Shown here piece by piece: positions 5,013-7,210 of a stretch of 7,210 nt of DNA. Source of the DNA: Candidatus Saccharimonadales bacterium (lineage in GTDB: Bacteria; Patescibacteriota; Saccharimonadia; Saccharimonadales; Saccharimonadaceae); the NCBI GenBank assembly GCA_030145955.1, contig JASLCR010000057.1, positions 1-7,210 of the forward strand, read 5' to 3'. The position numbers were made by a program, and so were the translations under genes. Position 1 is the stretch's first letter, and every line of letters starts with the position of its first letter. The notes under the pieces are model-generated. The model did no database searches. It was not told the DNA's origin and saw nothing but the letters and a program-made list of their open reading frames with translations.

Positions 5013-5609
5013 ATGAAAAACTATGCAACGAAGCATTCGGAAAAGACTGAAAGTATCATCTTTATAGCAAAGAATCCTTCGAACTACATTCTGCTTAGCA
5101 CACTATTAATTGTAGCGGTGCTTTTCGGCATTATCTTCATCCTAAACCATATAGATATAAATCAGCAACGAGATCGAGAGATGCGTATTGCTGCAGTTTA
5201 TGACAGCCTTGAGCTTGATAATAGTTACCGTATTGCCAAACAGGATATTTTTGGCGATTTACGAGTTAACCCTAACGAAGAACATGGTCTTGCATCTTCG
5301 GTAACCGAATATGGCAAAAACGCGTCCCGTTCTAGTACGTTTACTGATCTCGAAAAACATATTAAACAAGCTGGTTTTACAAAAATAAGTAATTCAGACT
5401 TCGACACCACTAGTCGCCAAGACCGCTATAGAAACAACAAAGGCGAATCGATTCGCGTGAGCATAGAGACAGCAACAGTACATAACGCAGCTCTTTATGG
5501 CACAAGCCTGCCGAAACCTGGTAGCGAAGAGATGATCGAAAAAGGCCCGGTGTATGTCACGATCAAAGTGAATCTTGACGAGATTGATAAGCAATCACCA
5601 TTATATTGA
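5013..5609 (+). CDS. Single-pass membrane protein, family not recognised
   Basis: A 198-residue protein. The N-terminus is polar and mildly basic (residues 1-24). One strong transmembrane helix covers about 25-45 (ILLSTLLIVAVLFGIIFIL). The rest is a polar domain of about 150 residues that probably faces outwards. There is no cysteine, no lipobox and no type IV pilin cleavage motif. A short helical stretch (TDLEKHIKQAGFTKI, about 111-125) precedes alternating strands near the end (RVSIETATV, VYVTIKVNLDEI). The layout of anchor plus helix plus strands recalls small extracytoplasmic proteins of Patescibacteria, but I cannot assign a function. No Shine-Dalgarno is visible. If TAGCAT at 5001-5006 is the -10, the mRNA would begin at or next to the ATG. 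It stands alone on its strand and converges on the five-helix membrane protein, with 29 nt between the stops. Confidence 0.7.
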   Translation: MKNYATKHSEKTESIIFIAKNPSNYILLSTLLIVAVLFGIIFILNHIDINQQRDREMRIAAVYDSLELDNSYRIAKQDIFGDLRVNPNEEHGLASSVTEYGKNASRSSTFTDLEKHIKQAGFTKISNSDFDTTSRQDRYRNNKGESIRVSIETATVHNAALYGTSLPKPGSEEMIEKGPVYVTIKVNLDEIDKQSPLY

Positions 5610-5638
5610 ATCAAAATAATATCTGTATCCGATAAACC

Positions 5639-6574
5639 TTATAGTTCGCGAATTGTATCTCGCGAATACTGGCAAGTGCGGCTAACACTGTCATAGAAAT
5701 AATGCATAACACCACTTGTATTGAACTGAATAGTAATACCGAGATAATAATTGTCGATATTAGTCGGCTTAATGCAAATCATCACTTCAGAATTGGAATT
5801 TCCGGGATGTATCATATAGTCGGCTGTCTCGTATCCAGTTGGCGCAGCCAGCTTCTTTGGAGCCTGCCCGTTAGCTTTAACTGACTGATCGAGTGAACGC
5901 ACGACACTCTCTGCAGCAGCCTCTATATTTTTTCGGTCATTGGCCGCTTGTGCTTGCTGTTCTTTGTCATCCTGACTAGATTCTCTCGCCTGACGCTCAT
6001 TATCTGAGAGGTGGTTCTCAAAGGCATTCTTTTCTTTCTGATACCTGGCCTCCGATACCGTCTGTTGAAAAACTGCAAACGCAAGCAATGCTATTGGCAC
6101 TACGGTACTAAGTCCGATAACTGTACGAATGCGACGAACTGAACCCGTGCGCCAAGCCTCATAGATACTCATCGTCATTACCGGCAATACAGCAACAAGT
6201 GCAATAGCAAACCATGCAATAACATTTGGCGGCTGCGAGAGGAATTTATAATTGGTGCCGCTCGACATCGCGAGCAATGTAAGTAATCCATATCCCAACA
6301 AAATTATAGCCGTGATGCTACTCAGTACTACCGACATCTTTCGTGTGAAACCTAAAGCACCAATAAGCCACGCGGCTCCCAACATCAGTAAAAGAATTAC
6401 TGCGCCCGCGTATGAGTTCTTGTAGACTTCAGCTCCTGCGACAGTAAAGGTAGCAAAGATGGCAGCGATAGTACCTCCGAACAGATAGATAGGCGCAAGT
6501 ATAGCGATAAGCCATGTTGGCACTGATTTTTTAGAAGGAGCCGGCAATAGCGAAGTTTGCTGTTGGTCGTTCAT
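5639..6574 (-). CDS. Five-helix membrane protein with coiled-coil linker and outward C-terminal domain
   Basis: A 311-residue protein, family not recognised. Hydrophobic segments lie at about 21-43, 55-75, 79-103, 117-138 and 152-170. Basic residues sit in the N-terminus (SKK), in the 76-80 turn (TRK) and in the 141-150 loop (WRTGSVRRIR), so the positive-inside rule gives N-terminus in and C-terminus out. Residues about 173-235 are highly charged and rich in Glu, Gln, Arg and Ala, likely a helical or coiled-coil stalk. A final domain of about 65 residues holds the only two cysteines (Cys267 and Cys301), which could form a disulfide outside the cell; its sequence (ITIQFNTSG then HYFYDS) resembles short beta strands. 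It follows the pilin-like gene on the same strand after 49 nt but has its own -10, so the two may be transcribed separately. No Shine-Dalgarno is seen. Confidence 0.72.
   Translation of the reverse strand: MNDQQQTSLLPAPSKKSVPTWLIAILAPIYLFGGTIAAIFATFTVAGAEVYKNSYAGAVILLLMLGAAWLIGALGFTRKMSVVLSSITAIILLGYGLLTLLAMSSGTNYKFLSQPPNVIAWFAIALVAVLPVMTMSIYEAWRTGSVRRIRTVIGLSTVVPIALLAFAVFQQTVSEARYQKEKNAFENHLSDNERQARESSQDDKEQQAQAANDRKNIEAAAESVVRSLDQSVKANGQAPKKLAAPTGYETADYMIHPGNSNSEVMICIKPTNIDNYYLGITIQFNTSGVMHYFYDSVSRTCQYSRDTIREL
5645..5666. other. Inverted repeat at the 3' end of the five-helix gene
   Basis: TTCGCGA (5645-5651) pairs with TCGCGAA (5660-5666) around an 8-nt loop, inside the last codons of the minus-strand gene and just past the convergent plus-strand stop. 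No T run follows on either strand. It could slow polymerases arriving from both sides, or be chance plus the Arg codons it contains. Confidence 0.3.
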
Positions 6575-6582
6575 TGATTTCT

Positions 6583-6591
6583 AGCATAGCA
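6583..6591 (-). promoter_or_regulatory. Extended -10 of the five-helix membrane protein gene
   Basis: On the minus strand TATGCT (6588-6583) is preceded by TGC (6591-6589). Eight nt separate it from the ATG at 6574, so transcription would start at or within a base or two of the start codon. No -35 is evident. This is the same TGC-TATnnT layout as the promoter at 630-638. Confidence 0.5.
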
Positions 6592-6623
6592 CATCTTTGA
6601 TAAAAGAATTTCAGATAGATCTA

Positions 6624-7181
6624 TTAATCAAGTTTTACCGTACATTCAGTGAGTTGCTGACCACTGACGGTAGTGTTGACCGCAGTTCCACGGCCACATT
6701 TTTGGTTTGCACCAGGTGCGTAATAGGTCATTTTCTTCGCATTGTAGTCATACATTATGCCCCGGATATTGAGTGTGCCAAGCTTAAATGATACATCCGA
6801 TACATCCGGAAGGGTACTAATTTCCTCGCGAAATTCAGCATTCAGTGTAGCGTCGGGAGGCACAAGGTCGCTTCCACTTGATCTCCAGCAATACCCTGCA
6901 GTAAAATCGCTTGTAGCTACAGCTGCGCCCAAACAAGCCGACTGGCCACTTGGCACACTTGTGGGCTGCGGATACCTACCCTTATTTGACATATAGGTAT
7001 GTGCCGCTTTTTTATATGCATCAACTGCTGACATCAATTTTGCTGATTTTGCCGAGTTTTGGATGCCGTTATATGCAACAATTGAGATCCCAGCAAGAAT
7101 AGCGATAACAACGATTACAATAAGTAGCTCAACAATCGTGAATCCTCGGCGCTGCGATATATTTTTATATTTTTCCACCAT
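6624..7181 (-). CDS. Type IV prepilin-like protein (pilin or pseudopilin)
   Basis: A 185-residue protein with a classic type IV prepilin N-terminus. A 13-residue basic leader ends in RRG and is followed by FTIVELLIVIVVIAIL. Prepilin peptidase should cut after Gly13, and Phe14 becomes the N-methylated first residue. Glu18 is the conserved Glu at position +5. The hydrophobic helix runs to about residue 35, continuing as an amphipathic helix to about 65. The globular part (about 66-185) has four cysteines (83, 98, 162, 180), enough for two disulfides; Cys162 and Cys180 bound a C-terminal D-loop-like region. In the family it is anchored in the membrane and assembles into a pilus or secretion pseudopilus; no assembly ATPase, platform protein or peptidase gene is in the window. 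There is no Shine-Dalgarno. The -10 at 7198-7193 leaves only 11 nt before the ATG. Confidence 0.9.
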   Translation of the reverse strand: MVEKYKNISQRRGFTIVELLIVIVVIAILAGISIVAYNGIQNSAKSAKLMSAVDAYKKAAHTYMSNKGRYPQPTSVPSGQSACLGAAVATSDFTAGYCWRSSGSDLVPPDATLNAEFREEISTLPDVSDVSFKLGTLNIRGIMYDYNAKKMTYYAPGANQKCGRGTAVNTTVSGQQLTECTVKLD

Positions 7182-7192
7182 GTATACAGTTC

Positions 7193-7198
7193 ATTATA
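7193..7198 (-). promoter_or_regulatory. -10 box of the prepilin-like gene
   Basis: A consensus TATAAT on the minus strand ends 11 nt before the ATG at 7181, giving an expected leader of about 4-5 nt. The -35 position would fall at or beyond the window edge and cannot be judged. Confidence 0.6.
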
Positions 7199-7210
7199 TA
7201 CCAAGTTACT

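Noticed and set aside
5607..5609. Possible recoding of TGA as glycine, as in some CPR lineages
   Set aside because: The TGA at 5607-5609 and the TGA ending the minus gene at 4039-4041 both fall where genes should end, next to convergent features. The complete proteins here need no TGA read-through.
1..7210. CRISPR array, transposase, insertion sequence or integrase gene
   Set aside because: No regularly spaced repeats and no transposase- or recombinase-like protein were found. The only mobility hint is the duplicated tRNA end.

Overview
The window looks like a chromosomal segment of a Candidatus Patescibacteria (CPR) organism, most probably Saccharibacteria (TM7). This is an inference. It rests on compact genes with near-leaderless promoters, a single-domain response regulator ending in an 'IKAE-ITP-K' style C-terminus, a type IV pilin, and several small membrane proteins with no recognisable family. 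TGA appears to be used as a stop (end of the minus-strand gene at 4039 and of the gene ending at 5609), which argues against the CPR lineages that read TGA as glycine.

Region 1 (1-3693) is the conserved part. It opens with the 3' end of gltX (glutamyl-tRNA synthetase). A structured intergenic element and a strong extended -10 promoter follow. Next comes a tightly packed three-gene operon: a membrane-anchored DUF3048 (YerB-like) protein, a membrane histidine kinase overlapping it by 10 nt, and a receiver-only response regulator 4 nt further on. The operon ends in a hairpin that overlaps the last stop codon. The DUF3048 protein is placed where a sensory or effector partner of the two-component system would be.

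Region 2 (3694-4038) is the tRNA-Glu(CUC) locus. It is preceded by a second copy of the intergenic element seen after gltX and followed at once by a long hairpin. A perfect 19-nt copy of the tRNA 3' end lies 146 nt downstream, which is the layout of an integrase attachment-site scar. The sequence between is dense in hairpins and codes for nothing visible.

Region 3 (4039-7210) looks accessory. A small protein-kinase-fold gene runs on the minus strand, with a palindrome lying across its probable -10. A 240-nt divergent gap contains competing hairpins that resemble an attenuator. A single-pass membrane protein follows on the plus strand. It converges on a minus-strand pair: a type IV prepilin-like protein and a five-helix membrane protein whose C-terminal domain is predicted to lie outside the cell. 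Several genes here and in region 1 lack a Shine-Dalgarno sequence and have a -10 box only 6-13 nt before the start codon, so leaderless or near-leaderless translation seems common.
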